From: Pseudomonas sp. RIT-PI-S
GTDB taxonomy: Bacteria; Pseudomonadota; Gammaproteobacteria; Pseudomonadales; Pseudomonadaceae
Length of the DNA stretch: 64,000 bases
Assembly (NCBI RefSeq): GCF_025642975.1
Contig: NZ_JANZKJ010000011.1
Span: forward strand, 103,927-167,926
Direction of reading: 5' to 3'
Shown here: in pieces, positions 44,814 to 58,163 of the stretch
How positions within the stretch are numbered: the first letter of the stretch is position 1
Layout: each line of letters starts with the position of its first letter
Translations under genes and position numbers: made by a program
The notes under the pieces: generated by a model
The model's database searches: none
What the model saw: only the letters and a program-made list of their open reading frames with translations
What the model was told of the DNA's origin: nothing

Positions 44814-47531
44814 ATGGCCACTATCCACGTAGACGGCAAAGCGCTCGAAGTCGATGGCGCAGACAACCTGTTACAGGCGTGTCTGTCCCTCGGCCTCGAC
44901 ATTCCTTATTTCTGCTGGCACCCGGCGCTGGGCAGCGTCGGCGCCTGCCGCCAGTGCGCAGTCAAGCAATACAACGACGAAAACGACAAGCGCGGCCGTA
45001 TCGTCATGAGCTGCATGACGCCTGCCACCGACAACACCTGGATCTCCATCGACGATGAAGAATCCAAGGCCTTCCGCGCCAGCGTGGTCGAGTGGTTGAT
45101 GACCAACCACCCCCACGACTGCCCGGTGTGTGAAGAAGGTGGCCATTGCCACCTGCAAGACATGACGGTCATGACTGGCCACAACGAGCGCCGTTATCGC
45201 TTCACCAAGCGGACCCACCAGAACCAGGACCTGGGCCCGTTCATCTCCCATGAGATGAACCGCTGCATCGCCTGCTACCGCTGCGTGCGCTTCTACAAGG
45301 ACTACGCCGGCGGCACCGACCTGGGCGTTTATGGCGCCCACGACAACGTCTACTTCGGCCGCGTGGAAGACGGCGTGCTGGAGAGCGAGTTCTCCGGCAA
45401 CCTCACCGAAGTCTGCCCAACGGGCGTGTTCACCGACAAAACCCACTCCGAGCGCTACAACCGCAAGTGGGACATGCAGTTCGCCCCGAGTATCTGCCAT
45501 GGCTGCTCCAGCGGTTGCAACATCAGCCCCGGCGAGCGTTATGGCGAGCTGCGGCGGATCGAAAACCGCTACAACGGCTCGGTGAACCATTACTTCCTCT
45601 GCGACCGTGGCCGGTTTGGCTACGGCTACGTGAACCGCAAGGACCGCCCCAAGCACCCGATGCTTGGCCAGGACCGCGCCATGCTGGGCGTGGACGCCGC
45701 GCTGGACAAAGCGGCGCAGCTGCTCAGTGGCCGTACCATCGTGGGGATCGGTTCCCCACGCGCCAGCCTGGAGAGCAACTACTCCCTGCGCGAGCTGGTT
45801 GGCGCCGACTGGTACCACACCGGCATCGAAACCGGCGAGCTGAGCCGCATCCGCCTGGTGCTGAACGTGCTCAACAACAGCCCGCTGCCGATCCCGAGCC
45901 TGCGCGAAGTCGAAGACCACGACGCCGTGTTCGTGCTCGGTGAAGACCTCACTCAAACCGCCGCCCGCATGGCCCTCGCCCTGCGCCAGTCGGTGAAGGG
46001 CAAGGCCGAGGCGATGGCCGAAGCCATGCGCGTGCAACCCTGGCTGGACGCCGCCGTGAAGAACATCGGCCAGCATGAGATGTACCCGCTGTTCATCGCC
46101 AGCCTGACCGACACCAAACTCGACGACATCGCCGAGGAATGCGTGCATGCCTCGCCAGAAGACCTGGCCCGCCTGGGCTTCGCCGTGGCCCACGCGATCG
46201 ATGCCAGCGCCCCGGCCGTCACCGGCCTGGACGAAGAGGCCCTTGGCCTGGCCCAGCGCATCGCCGACGCCCTGGTCGCCGCCAAGCGCCCATTGGTGGT
46301 GTCCGGCACGTCGCTGGCTTCCAGCGCACTGATCGAGGCGGCCGCCAACATCGCCAAGGCCCTGGCCCTGCGTGCCAAGGCGGGCTCCCTGAGCCTGATC
46401 GTGCCCGAGGCCAACAGCCTGGGCCTGGCCATGTTGGGCGGCGAATCCTTGGATGCCGCGCTGGATGCGGTGATCGAAGGCCGTGCCGACGCCATCGTGG
46501 TGCTGGAAAACGACCTGTATGCCCGTGCGCCCAAGGCCAAGGTCGATGCAGCCCTGGCCGCGGCCAAGGTGTTGATTGTCGCCGATCACCAGCAGACCGC
46601 GACCACCGAGCGTGCGGACCTGATCCTGCCAGCGGCGAGCTTCGCCGAGGGTGACGGCACCCTGGTCAGCCAGGAAGGCCGAGCCCAGCGCTTCTTCCAG
46701 GTGTTCGATCCTAATTACCTCGATCCGCAAAACTTCACCCATGAAGGCTGGCGCTGGCTACATGCCCTGCGCGCGACCCTGCTTGACCGCAAGGTGGACT
46801 GGACCCAACTGGATCACGTCACCGCAGCCTGCGCGGCGAGCGCGCCGCAGCTGGCACGCATCGTCGAGGCAGCGCCTTCCGCGGCTTTCCGCATCAAGGG
46901 GTTGAAGCTGGCGCGCGAACCGCTGCGTTACTCCGGCCGTACCGCCATGCGCGCCAACATCAGCGTGCACGAGCCGCGTGCCAGCCAAGATGTGGACAGC
47001 GCGTTCTCGTTCTCGATGGAAGGTTATTCGGGCAGCAAGGAACCCCGTCAGCAAGTGCCGTTCGCCTGGTCCCCGGGCTGGAACTCACCGCAAGCGTGGA
47101 ACAAGTTCCAGGACGAGGTCGGCGGTCACCTGCGCGCCGGCGACCCTGGCGTACGCCTGATCGAAACCCGTGGCGACGGCCTCGCCTGGTTCACCCGCAT
47201 CCCGGCTGCCTTTGCACCGGCGCGCGGCACCTGGACGGCCGTACCTTACTATCATCTGTTCGGTAGCGAAGAGATGTCATCCCGCGCCGCGCCAGTGGCC
47301 ACGCGCATTCCCAGCCCTTACGTGGCCTTGGCCAAGGCCGAGGCCGACCGCCTTGGGGTCAACGACGGCGCGCTGCTCAGCCTGAACGTGGCCGGCGTGG
47401 AGCTGCGCCTGCCGCTGCGGGTGGATGAACAACTGGCCGCGGGCCTGGTGGCGTTGCCCAAGGGCCTGGCGGGCATTCCGCCGGCATTTGGCGGCCAGCC
47501 CGTTGAAGGTTTGCAGGAGGCAGCACAATGA
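44814..47531 (+). CDS. nuoG: NADH dehydrogenase I subunit G
   Basis: This 905-residue subunit carries several iron-sulfur clusters in a molybdopterin-oxidoreductase-like body. N1b uses [10 protein letters not shown]4 lies in [11 protein letters not shown]. The H-containing N5 motif is [14 protein letters not shown]. The N7 cluster, present in E. coli-type NuoG, is in [11 protein letters not shown] plus LCDRGRFG. Its ribosome-binding site is weak. It overlaps nuoH by four bases. Confidence 0.96.
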   Translation: MATIHVDGKALEVDGADNLLQACLSLGLDIPYFCWHPALGSVGACRQCAVKQYNDENDKRGRIVMSCMTPATDNTWISIDDEESKAFRASVVEWLMTNHPHDCPVCEEGGHCHLQDMTVMTGHNERRYRFTKRTHQNQDLGPFISHEMNRCIACYRCVRFYKDYAGGTDLGVYGAHDNVYFGRVEDGVLESEFSGNLTEVCPTGVFTDKTHSERYNRKWDMQFAPSICHGCSSGCNISPGERYGELRRIENRYNGSVNHYFLCDRGRFGYGYVNRKDRPKHPMLGQDRAMLGVDAALDKAAQLLSGRTIVGIGSPRASLESNYSLRELVGADWYHTGIETGELSRIRLVLNVLNNSPLPIPSLREVEDHDAVFVLGEDLTQTAARMALALRQSVKGKAEAMAEAMRVQPWLDAAVKNIGQHEMYPLFIASLTDTKLDDIAEECVHASPEDLARLGFAVAHAIDASAPAVTGLDEEALGLAQRIADALVAAKRPLVVSGTSLASSALIEAAANIAKALALRAKAGSLSLIVPEANSLGLAMLGGESLDAALDAVIEGRADAIVVLENDLYARAPKAKVDAALAAAKVLIVADHQQTATTERADLILPAASFAEGDGTLVSQEGRAQRFFQVFDPNYLDPQNFTHEGWRWLHALRATLLDRKVDWTQLDHVTAACAASAPQLARIVEAAPSAAFRIKGLKLAREPLRYSGRTAMRANISVHEPRASQDVDSAFSFSMEGYSGSKEPRQQVPFAWSPGWNSPQAWNKFQDEVGGHLRAGDPGVRLIETRGDGLAWFTRIPAAFAPARGTWTAVPYYHLFGSEEMSSRAAPVATRIPSPYVALAKAEADRLGVNDGALLSLNVAGVELRLPLRVDEQLAAGLVALPKGLAGIPPAFGGQPVEGLQEAAQ

Positions 47532-48529
47532 CCTGGTTCACGCCTGAAGTGATTGACGTGATCGTGTCGGTGGTCAAATCCATCGTCATCCTGCTCGCCG
47601 TGGTGGTCTGCGGCGCGCTGCTCAGCTTCGTGGAACGGCGCCTGCTGGGCTGGTGGCAGGACCGCTACGGCCCCAACCGGGTTGGCCCGTTCGGCATGTT
47701 CCAGATCGCCGCGGACATGCTCAAGATGTTCTTCAAGGAAGACTGGAACCCGCCTTTCGTCGATCGGGTGATCTTCACCCTGGCGCCAGTGGTGGCCATG
47801 AGCGCCCTGCTGATCGCCTTCTCGGTGATTCCGATCACCCCCACCTGGGGCGTGGCGGACCTGAACATCGGCGTGCTGTTCTTCTTCGCCATGGCGGGCC
47901 TGTCGGTGTATGCGGTGCTGTTCGCCGGTTGGTCGAGCAACAACAAGTACGCCCTGCTCGGCAGCCTGCGGGCCTCCGCGCAAACGGTGAGCTACGAAGT
48001 GTTCATGGGCCTGGCGCTGATGGGCGTAATCGTTCAGGCGGGCTCGTTCAACATGCGCGACATCGTTGAGTACCAGGCGCAGAACCTGTGGTTCATCATT
48101 CCGCAGTTCTTCGGTTTCTGTACCTTCTTCATCGCTGGCGTCGCCGTGACTCACCGTCACCCCTTCGACCAGCCAGAAGCGGAACAGGAACTGGCCGATG
48201 GTTATCACATCGAGTATGCCGGCATGAAATGGGGCATGTTCTTCGTGGGTGAATACATCGGCATCGTGCTGGTGTCGGCGCTGCTGGTGACCCTGTTCTT
48301 CGGCGGCTGGCACGGCCCGTTCGACATCCTGCCGCAGGTGCCCTTCCTGTGGTTCGCCCTCAAGACCTGTTTCTTCATCATGCTGTTCATCCTGCTGCGG
48401 GCGTCCATTCCACGCCCACGCTATGACCAGGTGATGGATTTCAGCTGGAAGTTCTGCCTCCCGCTGACCCTGATCAACTTGCTGGTAACGGCCGCGATCG
48501 TGTTGTTGAACACGCCGGCCGGTGCTTGA
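47528..48529 (+). CDS. nuoH: NADH dehydrogenase I subunit H
   Basis: This 333-residue membrane subunit has about eight helices and forms part of the quinone chamber and E-channel. Conserved loops are [20 protein letters not shown] and [18 protein letters not shown], plus [13 protein letters not shown] near the C-terminus. It overlaps nuoG (ATGA). Confidence 0.96.
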   Translation: MTWFTPEVIDVIVSVVKSIVILLAVVVCGALLSFVERRLLGWWQDRYGPNRVGPFGMFQIAADMLKMFFKEDWNPPFVDRVIFTLAPVVAMSALLIAFSVIPITPTWGVADLNIGVLFFFAMAGLSVYAVLFAGWSSNNKYALLGSLRASAQTVSYEVFMGLALMGVIVQAGSFNMRDIVEYQAQNLWFIIPQFFGFCTFFIAGVAVTHRHPFDQPEAEQELADGYHIEYAGMKWGMFFVGEYIGIVLVSALLVTLFFGGWHGPFDILPQVPFLWFALKTCFFIMLFILLRASIPRPRYDQVMDFSWKFCLPLTLINLLVTAAIVLLNTPAGA

Positions 48530-48540
48530 GGATACGCGTC

Positions 48541-49089
48541 ATGTTCAAATACATCGGCCATGTGGTACATGGCACCTACACCCAGCTACGCAGCCTGATC
48601 ATGATTTTCGGTCATGGCTTCCGCAAGCGTGACACCCTCCAATACCCGGAAGAGGAGGTCTACCTGGCCCCTCGCTACCGCGGCCGTATCGTGCTCACCC
48701 GCGACCCCGACGGCGAAGAGCGCTGCGTGGCTTGCAACCTCTGCGCGGTGGCCTGCCCGGTGGGCTGTATTTCCCTGCAGAAGGCCGAGACTGGCGACGG
48801 CCGCTGGTATCCCGAGTTCTTCCGCATCAACTTCTCGCGCTGCATCTTCTGCGGCTTGTGCGAAGAGGCGTGCCCGACCACGGCGATCCAGCTGACCCCG
48901 GACTTCGAAATGGCCGACTACAAGCGCCAGGACCTGGTGTATGAGAAGCATGACCTGCTGATCTCCGGCCCCGGGAAGAATCCGGACTATAACTTCTATC
49001 GCGTCGCGGGCATGGCCGTGGCCGGCAAGCCGAAAGGCGCCGCGCAGAACGAAGCCGAGCCGATCAACGTGAAGAGCCTGCTGCCTTAA
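48541..49089 (+). CDS. nuoI: NADH dehydrogenase I subunit I
   Basis: This 182-residue subunit binds clusters N6a and N6b through two CxxCxxCxxxC motifs, [15 protein letters not shown] and [16 protein letters not shown] chose ATG 48541, preceded by GAGGA, over the earlier TTG at 48526. It is 11 bases after nuoH. Confidence 0.95.
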   Translation: MFKYIGHVVHGTYTQLRSLIMIFGHGFRKRDTLQYPEEEVYLAPRYRGRIVLTRDPDGEERCVACNLCAVACPVGCISLQKAETGDGRWYPEFFRINFSRCIFCGLCEEACPTTAIQLTPDFEMADYKRQDLVYEKHDLLISGPGKNPDYNFYRVAGMAVAGKPKGAAQNEAEPINVKSLLP

Positions 49090-49098
49090 GGAACAAAG

Positions 49099-49599
49099 AT
49101 GGAATTCGCGTTCTATTTCGCCTCTGGCGTTGCGGTGCTGGCGACCCTCCGGGTCATCACCGGGACCAATCCGGTCCATGCCTTGCTTTACCTGATCATT
49201 TCGCTGATCGCCGTGGCCATGACCTTCTTCGCCCTCGGCGCGCCCTTCGCCGGCGTGCTGGAGGTGATCGCCTACGCCGGCGCCATCATGGTGCTGTTCG
49301 TGTTCGTGGTGATGATGCTCAACCTGGGCACGGCCTCGGCCCACCAGGAACGGGAGTGGTTCAAGCCCGGCATCTGGGCAGGCCCGATGTTGCTGGCCGC
49401 CCTGCTGTTGCTGGAGCTGATGTACGTGCTGTTCTCCGGCCCGGGCAACATTCCCGTGGGCGAAACCACCATCGGCCCCAAGGCCGTCGGTATCAGCCTG
49501 TTCGGCCCTTACCTGCTTGCCGTGGAGCTGGCCTCGATGCTGCTGCTGGCGGCGGCGATCACGGCCTTCCACATTGGCCGCAACGAGGCGAAGGAGTAA
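49099..49599 (+). CDS. nuoJ: NADH dehydrogenase I subunit J
   Basis: This 166-residue membrane subunit has five helices and contains the NPVHALLYLIISLIAVAM and EVIAYAGAIMVLFVFVVMML segments, the latter with the pi-bulge helix of the family. An AAGGAA ribosome-binding site precedes ATG 49099. Confidence 0.94.
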   Translation: MEFAFYFASGVAVLATLRVITGTNPVHALLYLIISLIAVAMTFFALGAPFAGVLEVIAYAGAIMVLFVFVVMMLNLGTASAHQEREWFKPGIWAGPMLLAALLLLELMYVLFSGPGNIPVGETTIGPKAVGISLFGPYLLAVELASMLLLAAAITAFHIGRNEAKE

Positions 49600-49602
49600 C
49601 CC

Positions 49603-49907
49603 ATGCCAGCCATTCCTCTTGAACACGGCCTGGCCGTCGCCGGTGTGCTGTTCGTGCTCGGCCTGGTGGGCCTGCTGGTCCGCCGTAACATTCTCTTCGT
49701 GCTGATGAGCCTGGAAATCATGATGAATGCCTCGGCACTGGCGTTCATCGTGGCTGGCAGCCGCTGGGCACAACCGGACGGGCAGATCATGTTCATCCTG
49801 GTGATCAGCCTGGCCGCCGCCGAGGCCAGCATTGGCCTGGCGATCCTGATCCAGTTGTATCGCCGCTTCCATACGCTCGATATCGACGCTGCCAGTGAGA
49901 TGCGCGG

Positions 49908-49911
<4 letters not shown>
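49603..49911 (+). CDS. nuoK: NADH dehydrogenase I subunit K
   Basis: This 102-residue three-helix membrane subunit has the conserved glutamates in [10 protein letters not shown] and [11 protein letters not shown] that belong to the proton path. It starts three bases after nuoJ and overlaps nuoL by four bases. Confidence 0.95.
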
Positions 49912-51758
<1,847 letters not shown>

Positions 51759-51798
51759 CTATGAACCTTGCGAATTTGCGAAAGGAAACGAACCCGTC

Positions 51799-53331
51799 AT
51801 GATTCTGCCTTGGCTGATCCTGATTCCCTTCATCGGCGGCCTTCTGTGCTGGATGGCTGAGCGCTCGAGCGCCACCCTCCCCCGCTGGATCGCATTGCTG
51901 ACCATGTCCCTGGAACTGGCGCTGGGCCTCTGGCTCTGGTCCCAAGGCGATTATTCGCTGGCCCCGGCGCCGGGCGCCGACCCGGTCTGGGCGGTGGAAT
52001 TCAAGCTGGCCTGGATTCAGCGCTTCGGCATCAGCGTGCACCTGGCGCTCGATGGCCTGTCGCTGCTGATGATCCTGCTGACCGGCCTGCTCGGCGTGCT
52101 CTCGGTGCTCTGCTCCTGGAAAGAGATCCAGCGCCACGTAGGCTTCTTCCACCTCAACCTGATGTGGATCCTCGGCGGCGTGATCGGCGTGTTCCTCGCG
52201 CTGGACCTGTTCCTGTTCTTCTTCTTCTGGGAAATGATGCTGGTGCCGATGTACTTCCTCATCGCGCTCTGGGGTCATAGCTCGGCGGATGGCAAGCGCA
52301 CGCGGATCTACGCGGCGACCAAGTTCTTCATCTTCACCCAGGCCAGCGGCCTGATCATGTTGGTGGCGATCCTGGCGCTGGTGCTGGTGAACTACAACAC
52401 CACTGGCGTGATCACCTTCAACTACAGCGACCTGCTCAAGGCACACCTGCCAGCCGGTACCGAGTACCTGCTGATGCTGGGCTTCTTCGTGGCGTTCGCC
52501 GTGAAGCTGCCGGTGGTGCCGGTGCACTCCTGGCTGCCGGATGCCCACGCCCAGGCGCCGACCGCGGGTTCCGTGGACCTGGCCGGTATCCTGCTGAAAA
52601 CCGCGGCCTACGGCTTGCTGCGCTTTGCCCTGCCGCTGTTCCCACACGCCTCGGCGGAATTCGCACCCATTGCCATGGGCCTGGGCCTTATCGGCATCTT
52701 CTACGGCGCCTTCCTGGCCTTCGCGCAAACCGACATCAAGCGCCTGATCGCCTATTCGAGCGTGTCGCACATGGGCTTCGTGCTCATCGGCATCTACTCC
52801 GGCAGCCTGCAAGCCCTGCAAGGCGCGGTGGTGCAGATGGTCGCCCACGGCCTCTCCGCCGCGGCGCTGTTCATCCTCAGCGGCCAGCTGTACGAACGCC
52901 TGCATACCCGCGACATGCGCGAAATGGGCGGCCTGTGGTCGCGCATCACCTACCTGCCCGCCATCAGCCTGTTCTTCGCCGCCGCGTCCCTGGGCTTGCC
53001 AGGCACCGGTAACTTCGTCGGCGAATTCCTGATCCTGCTGGGCAGCTTCGCCGTGGCGCCATGGGTCACCACCATCGCCACCTTCGGCCTGGTGGTCGGC
53101 TCGGTGTATGCACTGATCATGATCCACCGCGCGTATTTCGGCCCTGCCAAGTCCGACACCCTCCTGCATGGCATGGACGGTCGTGAGCTGGCGATGATCC
53201 TGCTCCTGGCGGTGCTGCTGGTGTTGCTGGGCGTGTATCCGCAACCGATCCTGGACACCTCCGCGGCCACCATGGCCGGCGTTCAGCACTGGTTCGGCTC
53301 GGCTTTCTCTCAACTTGCATCGGCCCGGTAA
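51799..53331 (+). CDS. nuoM: NADH dehydrogenase I subunit M
   Basis: This 510-residue antiporter-like subunit has LFFFFWEMMLVPMYFLIALWG, then VPVHSWLPDAHAQAPTAGSV with the conserved lysine/histidine proton path, and DIKRLIAYSSVSHMGFVLIG. It is homologous to NuoL and NuoN and lies between them. Confidence 0.96.
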   Translation: MILPWLILIPFIGGLLCWMAERSSATLPRWIALLTMSLELALGLWLWSQGDYSLAPAPGADPVWAVEFKLAWIQRFGISVHLALDGLSLLMILLTGLLGVLSVLCSWKEIQRHVGFFHLNLMWILGGVIGVFLALDLFLFFFFWEMMLVPMYFLIALWGHSSADGKRTRIYAATKFFIFTQASGLIMLVAILALVLVNYNTTGVITFNYSDLLKAHLPAGTEYLLMLGFFVAFAVKLPVVPVHSWLPDAHAQAPTAGSVDLAGILLKTAAYGLLRFALPLFPHASAEFAPIAMGLGLIGIFYGAFLAFAQTDIKRLIAYSSVSHMGFVLIGIYSGSLQALQGAVVQMVAHGLSAAALFILSGQLYERLHTRDMREMGGLWSRITYLPAISLFFAAASLGLPGTGNFVGEFLILLGSFAVAPWVTTIATFGLVVGSVYALIMIHRAYFGPAKSDTLLHGMDGRELAMILLLAVLLVLLGVYPQPILDTSAATMAGVQHWFGSAFSQLASAR

Positions 53332-53337
53332 CCTGTA

Positions 53338-54807
53338 ATGGAACTGACCTCTCAACATTTTCTGGCACTGGCGCCGCTGCTGATCACCAGCGTCACCATC
53401 GTGGTGGTGATGCTGGCCATCGCCTGGCGCCGCAACCATTCGCAAACCTTCCTGCTGTCGTGCGCGGGGTTGAACCTGGCGCTGCTGTCGATCCTGCCAG
53501 TGCTCAAGATCACCCCGCTGAGCGTGACCACACTACTGCAGGTGGACAACTTCGCTTGCCTCTACATGGCGTTGATCCTCATCGCGACCCTGGCGTGCGT
53601 GACCCTCGCCCACGCCTACCTGGGCGATGCCGGCTCGGGCTACCCCGGCAACCGTGAAGAGCTCTACCTACTGATCCTGCTGGCTGCCGCCGGTGGCCTG
53701 GTGCTGGTGTGCGCACAACAGCTGGCTTCGCTGTTCATCGGCCTGGAGCTGCTGTCGGTGCCCGTCTACGGCCTGGTGGCGTATGCCTACTTCAACAAGC
53801 GCTCCCTGGAGGCCGGCATCAAGTACATGGTGCTCTCGGCGGCCGGCTCCGCGTTCCTGCTGTTCGGCATGGCGTTGCTGTACGCCGATGCCGGCACCCT
53901 GAACTTCGCCGGTATCGGCGCTGCACTGGCGGCAACCGGCATGCCCAGCCTGCTGGCGCAGCTGGGGCTTGGCATGATGCTGGTGGGCCTGGCGTTCAAG
54001 CTGTCGCTGGTACCTTTCCACCTGTGGACGCCGGACGTGTACGAAGGTGCTCCGGCACCCGTCGCGGCGTTCCTGGCCACCGCGAGCAAGGTGGCCGTGT
54101 TCGCCGTGGTGGTGCGTTTGTTCCAGCTCTCCCCTGCCGCCACCAGCGGCGTGCTGACCCAGGTGCTGAGCGTCATCGCCGTGGCGTCGATCGTGGTCGG
54201 CAACCTGCTGGCGCTGAACCAGACCAACCTCAAGCGGCTGCTCGGTTATTCCTCGATCGCCCACTTCGGTTATCTGCTCATCGCCCTGGTGGCCAGCAAG
54301 GGCCTGGCGGTAGAAGCCATCGGCGTGTACCTGGCCACCTACGTGATCACCAGCCTGGGTGCATTCGGGGTGATCACCTTGATGTCCTCGCCTTACAACG
54401 GCCGTGACGCGGATGCCTTGTACGAGTACCGCGGCCTGTTCTGGCGCCGCCCGTACCTCACTGCCGTCCTCACCGTGATGATGTTGTCGCTGGCCGGCAT
54501 TCCGCTCACCGCGGGCTTTATCGGCAAGTTCTACATCATGGCGGCTGGGGTTGAATCTCACCTTTGGTGGCTGGTCGGCGCCTTGGTGCTGGGTAGCGCC
54601 ATCGGCCTGTTCTACTACCTGCGGGTGATGGTGACGCTCTACCTGATGGAGTCGAGCATTCCACGCCACGATGCCCCGATGAACTGGGAGCAACGTACCG
54701 GCGGCGTGATGCTGCTGGCCATCGCCATCCTTGCCTTCGTGCTCGGGGTGTATCCGCAGCCGCTGGTGGACCTGGTGCAACACGCAGGACTTCACCTGAT
54801 GGGCTAA
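53338..54807 (+). CDS. nuoN: NADH dehydrogenase I subunit N
   Basis: This 489-residue subunit is the last of the three antiporter-like proton pumps. It has [36 protein letters not shown] and [20 protein letters not shown]. It starts six bases after nuoM and is followed by the operon terminator. Confidence 0.96.
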   Translation: MELTSQHFLALAPLLITSVTIVVVMLAIAWRRNHSQTFLLSCAGLNLALLSILPVLKITPLSVTTLLQVDNFACLYMALILIATLACVTLAHAYLGDAGSGYPGNREELYLLILLAAAGGLVLVCAQQLASLFIGLELLSVPVYGLVAYAYFNKRSLEAGIKYMVLSAAGSAFLLFGMALLYADAGTLNFAGIGAALAATGMPSLLAQLGLGMMLVGLAFKLSLVPFHLWTPDVYEGAPAPVAAFLATASKVAVFAVVVRLFQLSPAATSGVLTQVLSVIAVASIVVGNLLALNQTNLKRLLGYSSIAHFGYLLIALVASKGLAVEAIGVYLATYVITSLGAFGVITLMSSPYNGRDADALYEYRGLFWRRPYLTAVLTVMMLSLAGIPLTAGFIGKFYIMAAGVESHLWWLVGALVLGSAIGLFYYLRVMVTLYLMESSIPRHDAPMNWEQRTGGVMLLAIAILAFVLGVYPQPLVDLVQHAGLHLMG

Positions 54808-54822
54808 CGCCTTCCGGCAATG

Positions 54823-54858
54823 AAAAAACCCCGCCTGGCATTGCCGGCGGGGTTTTTT
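54823..54858 (+). terminator. Intrinsic terminator of the nuo operon
   Basis: AAAAAACCCCGCC and GGCGGGGTTTTTT are perfect 13-bp arms, with a smaller tggc/gcc pairing inside the loop; T-runs exist on both strands. Confidence 0.95.
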
Positions 54859-55013
54859 ATTGGGCTGGCTTGGCCGGAATTGGCCCTTGGCCTCGGGGGA
54901 TATCAGGTGGGTAGCCTGGTGTCAGTGCCACATCCATCACCTCCAACCTCTATAGGAAGGGGAGCCGGCCATCCGGCGAAGCCCGCGAACGTTGCCGGTG
55001 CCGGTGGCTTCCT

Positions 55014-55412
55014 CTAGAGGCCTACCGCATGTACGAAGCACAGCTTGTTGCCTTCAGGGTCCCGGCAATAAGCACCGTAGTAATCCGGGGCATAACGCGC
55101 TCGCACGCCGGGCGAACCTTCGTCGCTGCCGCCGTTGGCCAGCGCGGCAGCCCAGGCGGCGTCTACCTGCTCGCGGCTGTCGCAGGCAAAGCTCACCTGC
55201 GTGCCGTTGCCGGGTGCTGCCGGCTGGCCGTTGAAGGGCAATTGCACAAAAAACTGTGGCCAACGCTGGCCCGGCCGCTGCCATCCCTTGCCGGGAGGCC
55301 CGCCATCGTTTTCGTCTGCCATCACCTCGAGGCCGATTTCAGCAAGCACACGCTCATAGAATCGCCCCATCAAGGTGAGATCCCGCGCGCCGACGATGAT
55401 ATGCGAGTACAT
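55014..55412 (-). CDS. VOC-family (glyoxalase-like) protein
   Basis: This 132-residue protein has the paired beta-alpha-beta-beta-beta motifs of the vicinal oxygen chelate fold: MYSHIIVGARDLTLMGRFYE, then SFACDSREQVDAAW and APDYYGAYCRDPEGNKLCF. The ligand set of H, E and E typical of the fold is plausible but not certain. The substrate is unknown. It lies 49 bases after wrbA on the same strand. Confidence 0.87.
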   Translation of the reverse strand: MYSHIIVGARDLTLMGRFYERVLAEIGLEVMADENDGGPPGKGWQRPGQRWPQFFVQLPFNGQPAAPGNGTQVSFACDSREQVDAAWAAALANGGSDEGSPGVRARYAPDYYGAYCRDPEGNKLCFVHAVGL

Positions 55413-55461
55413 GGCAGAACTCCTGGCAAGTCAGGCGCGCTCGAGCTGAGCGCGCCCTGGG

Positions 55462-56061
55462 TCAGCTGAACAGCTTGGCGGCAGTCTTGGCGACCAGTTC
55501 GCCTTGGTGACGGGCACCCGCCAGGTCGATTTCACTTGGCTGCCGGGAGCCGTCGCCGGCGGCGATCGTGGTGGCGCCGTAGGGCGCGCCGCCGACGATC
55601 TCGTCCATGCTCATCATGCCTTGGTGGCTATAAGGCAGGCCGACGATAACCATGCCGAAGTGCAGCAGGTTGGTGATCAGCGAGAACAGGGTGGTTTCCT
55701 GACCGCCGTGCTGGCTGGCAGTAGAGGTGAACGCCGCGCCGACCTTGCCATTGAGCACGCCCTTGGCCCACAGCCCGCCGGCTTGGTCGAGGAAGGCCGC
55801 CATCTGGCTGCTCACCCGCCCGAACCGGGTAGGGCTGCCGAGGATGATGGCGTCGTAGTTGGCCAAGTCCTGAACGTTGGCGATCGGCGCCGCCTGGTCG
55901 AGCTTGAAATGAGCGGCCTGGGCGACTTCCGCCGGCGCGGTTTCGGGCACCCGTTTGATATCCACGGTTGCACCGGCGCTGCGAGCGCCCTCGGCGATGG
56001 CGCTTGCCATGGCTTCGATGTGCCCATAAGAGGAGTAATACAGAACAAGAACTTTAGCCAC
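55462..56061 (-). CDS. wrbA: NAD(P)H:quinone oxidoreductase WrbA
   Basis: This 199-residue flavodoxin-like FMN protein reduces quinones by two electrons, protecting from oxidative stress. The FMN phosphate loop is [15 protein letters not shown] near residue 8. The isoalloxazine contacts are [12 protein letters not shown] and [14 protein letters not shown]. The C-terminal part [12 protein letters not shown] also matches. It is followed by the VOC gene on the same strand. Confidence 0.95.
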   Translation of the reverse strand: MAKVLVLYYSSYGHIEAMASAIAEGARSAGATVDIKRVPETAPAEVAQAAHFKLDQAAPIANVQDLANYDAIILGSPTRFGRVSSQMAAFLDQAGGLWAKGVLNGKVGAAFTSTASQHGGQETTLFSLITNLLHFGMVIVGLPYSHQGMMSMDEIVGGAPYGATTIAAGDGSRQPSEIDLAGARHQGELVAKTAAKLFS

Positions 56062-56201
56062 AGAGACGCTCCTTAGTGTGACGCGCCGGACTGGCGCGGA
56101 CCCATGAACTTCGCACAGCCAGAAGCCAAGTAAAAACGGGTAGATTCGAACGGTTTGATCGAAACGGTGGATCGAAATACTGCAACGAGTGTAGCCGGCT
56201 C

Positions 56202-58100
56202 TCAGGTAGCCGGCGGCTTCGTTGGGAGGGCGGGGCTGGCGTACTGCGGCTTGAGGTGACCGTCCTGGTCCAACAGCCAGGCATCGAGCACCTCACGCAC
56301 CACGGGGCCGGCGACACGGCCACCGGCTTCGCCGTTTTCGATCATCACCGCGACCACGATCTTCGGGTTCTCTGCTGGGGCGAAGCCTACGAACAGCGCG
56401 TTGTCGCGATTGCGTTCCTGGGTGCGCTCGCGGTTATAGCGCTCGCCCTGGCGAATGGCGACCACCTGGGCCGTACCGCTCTTGCCCGCGATGCGGTATT
56501 GCGCACCCACCGCCGATTGCCGGGCGATGCCACGCGGGTCGTGCAACACCGCCTGCATGCCACGGTTGACCTGTTCCCACTCGCCGGGATCGCGCAGCAC
56601 GATGTTGGGCATCGGGTTCTGGTCCACGGGCGGCTCGCCACCGATGGTGGCGGCCAGGTGCGGCCGGTGCCATACCCCTTTGCTGGCGATCAGCGAAGTA
56701 GCCTGGGCCAGCTGCAGGGGGGTGACCTGCATATAACCCTGGCCGATCCCGAGGATCAGGGTTTCACCTGGGAACCATGGCTGGCGCCGGGTAGCGCGCT
56801 TCCACTGTTCGGACGGCATCAGCCCCGGCGCTTCTTCGAACATGTCCAGCGAGACCTTCTGACCAATCCCAAACCGGCTGAGGTAGTCGTGCAGGCGGTC
56901 GATCCCTAAGCGGTGGGCGGTTTCGTAGAAATACACGTCGTTGGAGCGCATGATCGCGGCGTAAAGGTCCACCCAGCCATCACCGCTGCGGTTCCAGTTC
57001 CGGTACTTGTGATCGTAGTTAGGCAGCTCGTAATAACCGGGGTCGAAGACCCGGGTCGAGGCCGTGATGACCCCGCTGTCCAGGCCAGCGACCGCCACTT
57101 CCGGCTTGATGGTGGAGCCCGGGGCGTAGAGCCCGCGCAGCACCCTGTTGAACAGCGGTCGGTCCAGGGAATCGCGCAGGGCGGTGTATTGCTTATAGCT
57201 GATGCCCGTTACGAACAGGTTGGGATCGAAGCTGGGCTCGCTGACCATGGCCAGCACGTCCCCGGTTTGCGGGTCCAGCGCCACAATGGCGCCACGGCGG
57301 CCATCGAGGGCTTTTTCCGCGGCCTGCTGCAGCTTGGCGTCGAGGGTCAGGGTAATACTTTTGCCCGCCACCGGGTCTGTGTGGCGCAGCACTCGCATCA
57401 CCCGCCCCTGGGCATTGGTCTCGACTTCCTCGAACCCCACATGGCCATGCAGCGCGCTTTCATAGAATCGCTCGACGCCGGTCTTGCCGACCGATTGAGT
57501 GCCGCGGTATTCCACCGGGTCGAGGACCTTGGCTTCCGCCTCGTTGATGCGCCCAACGTAGCCCAGGGAATGGGCGAACTGTTCGCCAAGCGGGTATTCG
57601 CGAACGAACTGCGCCTCCACATCCAGGCCGGGTAGCAGGAACTGATTGACCGCGATCAGCGCGATCTGGTCTTCAGTGAGTTCGTACATCAGGGTGACCG
57701 GCTCGAACGGATGCCGAGCGCGGCGCAGGTCTTTATCGAACTGGCGGCGCTGCTCTTCCGACAGCTGGAGAATCCGCGCCAGGCTGTCGAGCACCTGGCC
57801 GGTATCCCCGGCCCGCTCACGGGTCAGCGTCAGGTTGAAGCTGGGGCGGTTGTCGGCGAGCACCACGCCATTGCGGTCATAGATAAGGCCACGCTCAGGC
57901 GGGATCGGCAGCACATGTACGCGGTTGTTTTCAGAGATGGTCGAGTGGTAGTCGTACTGCACGACCTGCAGAAAGTACAGCCGCCCCACCAACGCCAGGG
58001 CCAGCCCGATTACCAGGATCGCGCAGGCGACCAGGCGGCCATTGACCAGGCGTTGTTCCTTGTCGTGGTCCTTTAGGGGAATCGGGTCAGGCATGGGCAC
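56202..58100 (-). CDS. mrdA: Penicillin-binding protein 2 (MrdA/PbpA paralog)
   Basis: This is a 632-residue class B transpeptidase of the elongasome type. It has one N-terminal membrane anchor (residues 23-45), a pedestal domain with [19 protein letters not shown], and a transpeptidase domain. The catalytic S329 is in APGSTIKP, the SxN motif is SND (MRSNDVYFY) and the KSG triad is in AGKSGTAQV. It lacks the usual neighbours rodA and mreCD, so it is probably a second copy of PBP2 beside the standard one; the rest of the genome cannot be seen. The gene stands alone. Confidence 0.9.
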   Translation of the reverse strand: MPMPDPIPLKDHDKEQRLVNGRLVACAILVIGLALALVGRLYFLQVVQYDYHSTISENNRVHVLPIPPERGLIYDRNGVVLADNRPSFNLTLTRERAGDTGQVLDSLARILQLSEEQRRQFDKDLRRARHPFEPVTLMYELTEDQIALIAVNQFLLPGLDVEAQFVREYPLGEQFAHSLGYVGRINEAEAKVLDPVEYRGTQSVGKTGVERFYESALHGHVGFEEVETNAQGRVMRVLRHTDPVAGKSITLTLDAKLQQAAEKALDGRRGAIVALDPQTGDVLAMVSEPSFDPNLFVTGISYKQYTALRDSLDRPLFNRVLRGLYAPGSTIKPEVAVAGLDSGVITASTRVFDPGYYELPNYDHKYRNWNRSGDGWVDLYAAIMRSNDVYFYETAHRLGIDRLHDYLSRFGIGQKVSLDMFEEAPGLMPSEQWKRATRRQPWFPGETLILGIGQGYMQVTPLQLAQATSLIASKGVWHRPHLAATIGGEPPVDQNPMPNIVLRDPGEWEQVNRGMQAVLHDPRGIARQSAVGAQYRIAGKSGTAQVVAIRQGERYNRERTQERNRDNALFVGFAPAENPKIVVAVMIENGEAGGRVAGPVVREVLDAWLLDQDGHLKPQYASPALPTKPPAT

Positions 58101-58163
58101 CGCTCATATGTACAAATCGAAACGCCCGCCACCGGCGAAGCGCTCGATCGGTCTATCAGGCGG

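Noticed and set aside
44871..46742. 623-codon open frame antisense to nuoG
   Set aside because: Shadow ORF within a well-supported gene; no start context.
54820..55017. 65-codon ORF after nuoN
   Set aside because: It begins inside the nuo terminator hairpin and has no ribosome-binding site or family resemblance.
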